Positions 60,746 to 64,000 of a stretch of 64,000 nt of DNA are shown here, in pieces. The stretch is from Bacteroidales bacterium. Its GTDB lineage: Bacteria > Bacteroidota > Bacteroidia > Bacteroidales > UBA932. Made by a program: the position numbers and the translations under genes. The first letter of the stretch is position 1; the number at the start of each line of letters is the position of its first letter. The DNA lies in the NCBI GenBank assembly GCA_017546605.1, contig JAFYSH010000007.1, positions 1 through 64,000 of the forward strand, in the 5' to 3' direction. The notes beneath the pieces are model-generated. The model saw nothing but the letters and a program-made list of their open reading frames with translations. It did no database searches and was not told the origin of the DNA.

Positions 60746-62479
60746 ATGAGATATCGATTGTTATTGTGTTTGTTTGTCGGTTGCCTTGCTTCGGTCAGTA
60801 GCTGGGCGCAGCAGGATTTGAATTCTACGGTGCAAGTGAGCCGAACCTATGAGGGACGTCTGATGGAGGTTGTTAAGCCGACCTTGCCGGTGGGGTATGC
60901 GGATTCGTTGAATCGATTTGATTTGCGGTTTGATTACAAATTTTCAGAGCGACCCTTTCGCGATTTGTACGAATTTTCTCCCTTGCAGTCAGTGGCTTAC
61001 CATTCCGAAGGAAAGCTGGTTTATCCTTGGTTTTATGCCCATATCGGATTGGCTTATCCTTGGTTACCAGTAGCAGATTTGTACTTTCAACCCAATTTGG
61101 GGGAACATTGGTCGTGGGTTCTTTATGGAAACCACTCGTCTTTTTGGGGACGTGTGCCGGGTCAGCAGGTGAATCCTGTAACGGGAGATTTGGAGCAGGG
61201 AGGAAGTAGGCCTCACGGAGATCGGATGTCTAACCACCTTGGGACAAAAGTGACCTATGCATGGAAAAAGGGGGATGTTTCGTTGGGATTTGATTTTGGA
61301 AATCACTACCGTTCATATTATGGTTCTCGTTATGGTGTCGGAAAGGAGGGTGTTGAGTTGGGCTGGTTGTCCGATGACCGGTCGTATTTGCGGGATAGCT
61401 TGTCGCACAATTACGACATCATGGCTGTGGATGTGCAGTTTCGTTCGGCACAACCCGACCGGCATGCTTTCTATTACAACGTGGATCTGAAATATGCTCA
61501 AACAAAGGATCGTATGAATCTGTTTGGGGGGATTTTTAAAGACCCTGCCGTTGAAAACCTGGTTGAGGCGGATGTGGAATTGGGGATGACTTTTCAACAC
61601 GATCATCGCATCTTGCTGGATCTGAAAAGTGTGAATGTAGTGTCTGGTGATGCAGTGGGTCTTCTTGAATTGGTGCCGCGTTATCGTTACGAGCGTGATC
61701 GTTGGCTTTTGGATTTGGGATTGGCATTGGCGGGGATGTATGCTCCGGAAGAAGCGTCTTTGGATATGGTGCATGTTTATCCGGATGTGAATGTCTATTT
61801 TGAGGCGCTTCCCAGTTGGTTGTGGGTATATGCTCGTTTGGATGGCGAAAATGTGTTGAACACCCGTCAATCCATGCTTGCGGTGAATCCTTGGTTGACT
61901 CCCAATGCTCCGCTTCAGATATCGTACATTCCCCTGCAAGGAGCTTTGGGGGCAAGAGGGGTGTTGTGGAATGCTTTGACCTTTGATTTGGCTTGTTCCT
62001 ATGGACAATTGTGCAACCGCTTGACAGCAACGGGTGATTTCTATGCGCCAGTTCGTTACGAGCAGCCTGTAAATCGATTTAAGACGATGTTCTCATTGCT
62101 GTGGAAGACTGTTAACTTTGAAGGGGGCGTGGAAATGAGTTATGCGCATTATGCAAAGGATGCGACAGCTGTGGACCAGATGGTGATGATGGCGCCGGCC
62201 TGGGAAGGACAAGCTTTTGCCCGTTATAACTTACGGGAGCGATTTATTCTTTCTGTGGAGGCTCAGTACCGGCATTCGGTGTATGGCGATCTCGGTAAAG
62301 CGGGCGTTGTGCAGCTTCCGGCTTATTGGGATGTGGATGCCAAATTTACCTATGTGCTCAACCGGAAATATTCCTTTTACGTGAGTGGAAATAATCTCTT
62401 GGATGCCTCTATTCAATACGTTCCGGGATATCTGGAACCGGGTATAAATTTTGGCTTGGGAGTGTGCTGTAAGTTTTAA
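60746..62479 (+). CDS. TonB-dependent-receptor-like outer-membrane beta-barrel
   Basis: The 577-residue protein has a signal peptide (LLLCLFVGCLASVSSWAQ). A beta-barrel follows, with many amphipathic strands such as DVSLGFDFGNHYRSYYG, RFILSVEAQYRHSVYG, KYSFYVSGNNLLDAS, and a terminal Phe (GVCCKF). The strand FYVSGNNLLD is the typical late strand of TonB-dependent receptors. The plug domain and TonB box are absent and the length is short, so it is likely a barrel-only relative. It is co-transcribed with the TPR gene. Ligand unknown. Confidence 0.75.
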   Translation: MRYRLLLCLFVGCLASVSSWAQQDLNSTVQVSRTYEGRLMEVVKPTLPVGYADSLNRFDLRFDYKFSERPFRDLYEFSPLQSVAYHSEGKLVYPWFYAHIGLAYPWLPVADLYFQPNLGEHWSWVLYGNHSSFWGRVPGQQVNPVTGDLEQGGSRPHGDRMSNHLGTKVTYAWKKGDVSLGFDFGNHYRSYYGSRYGVGKEGVELGWLSDDRSYLRDSLSHNYDIMAVDVQFRSAQPDRHAFYYNVDLKYAQTKDRMNLFGGIFKDPAVENLVEADVELGMTFQHDHRILLDLKSVNVVSGDAVGLLELVPRYRYERDRWLLDLGLALAGMYAPEEASLDMVHVYPDVNVYFEALPSWLWVYARLDGENVLNTRQSMLAVNPWLTPNAPLQISYIPLQGALGARGVLWNALTFDLACSYGQLCNRLTATGDFYAPVRYEQPVNRFKTMFSLLWKTVNFEGGVEMSYAHYAKDATAVDQMVMMAPAWEGQAFARYNLRERFILSVEAQYRHSVYGDLGKAGVVQLPAYWDVDAKFTYVLNRKYSFYVSGNNLLDASIQYVPGYLEPGINFGLGVCCKF

Positions 62480-62487
62480 TTTTTTAT

Positions 62488-62495
62488 TAACTTTG
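62488..62495 (+). promoter_or_regulatory. Possible -7 box for gyrB
   Basis: TAACTTTG, a full match, 80 bases before the gyrB ATG, just after the barrel gene stop. It would give a leader of about 75 bases. Confidence 0.4.
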
Positions 62496-62572
62496 TCTGT
62501 TTGAAAAAGTGTTCGATTGGCGGGAGAGATTGAGGAAATTGATACTATTTGTAAATAATTAGAAAGATATAG

Positions 62573-64000
<1,428 letters not shown>

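Noticed and set aside
61313..62030. Two overlapping antisense frames of 231 and 164 residues in the barrel gene
   Set aside because: Codon-bias shadows of the outer-membrane barrel gene; no family resemblance.

Overview
The window is a gene-dense stretch of chromosome from a Bacteroidetes bacterium, most likely order Bacteroidales. Three things support this. Many genes are preceded by the Bacteroidetes -7 box TAnnTTTG, and a few also have TTTG or TTG 18-22 bases further upstream. Shine-Dalgarno sequences are largely absent. The gene content is also typical: PF14121-type putative porin, AmgK-RapZ fusion, DUF4293, CotH lipoprotein, and TPR protein plus outer-membrane barrel. I cannot name the genus. 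I see no insertion sequence, prophage, CRISPR array or plasmid function. Nearly all of it is core genome with very short or overlapping intergenic gaps. The only gene-poor gap above 300 bases is about 46041-46527.

Layout. 1-4113: 3' end of a tonB-like gene, prfA, an SGNH hydrolase, then a mazG-tcdA operon on the minus strand. 4229-12530: a CoA-transferase converging on a minus-strand operon uvrB - RelA/SpoT homolog - uvrA. 12624-15128: eno and an iron-dependent alcohol dehydrogenase. 15147-19379: nucleoside phosphorylase with a SirB1-like gene, a DUF4293 membrane protein and a TPR lipoprotein-like gene. 19434-26905: M28-like peptidase, MalY/PatB lyase, CotH lipoprotein, then an unknown 644-residue membrane protein with a GNAT and a LolE-like permease. 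26910-32988: MltF-like transglycosylase and putative porin (minus strand), diverging from a peptidoglycan-salvage pair (AmgK fused to a RapZ C-terminal domain; MurU-like nucleotidyltransferase fused to a C_GCAxxG_C_C redox domain). 33064-38799: dnaK, panB, an RluA-type pseudouridine synthase, gmk-nadD and class II fba. 38917-44640: LPP20-like lipoprotein, a secreted transglutaminase-like protein, and grpE-dnaJ followed by a secreted M23 peptidase. 44790-53093: rplS, tRNA-Arg(ACG), a methyltransferase, a 2-hydroxyacid dehydrogenase, tRNA-Leu(GAG), a small unknown gene with cardiolipin synthase, guaA and typA. 53132-56252: yceD-rpmF-plsX with tRNA-Arg(CCT) just downstream, a small lipoprotein and xerD. 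56216-64000: nth and ftsE (minus strand), a 1010-residue TPR protein with an outer-membrane barrel, and the 5' part of gyrB.

Themes. Envelope and cell-wall maintenance recurs: AmgK and MurU salvage, the MltF-like, M23 and CotH proteins, the porin, cls and ftsE. So does genome maintenance and stress: uvrA, uvrB, the RSH protein, nth, xerD, gyrB, dnaK, grpE, dnaJ and mazG. The points most worth a second look are the uvrB-RSH-uvrA operon whose RSH has a broken hydrolase motif, the two domain fusions in the MurNAc-salvage pair, the 644-residue protein with CorA-like membrane topology, and the ten-copy heptad repeat in the porin. I did not find a clearly new multi-gene system. These are the best candidates for unexplained biology.
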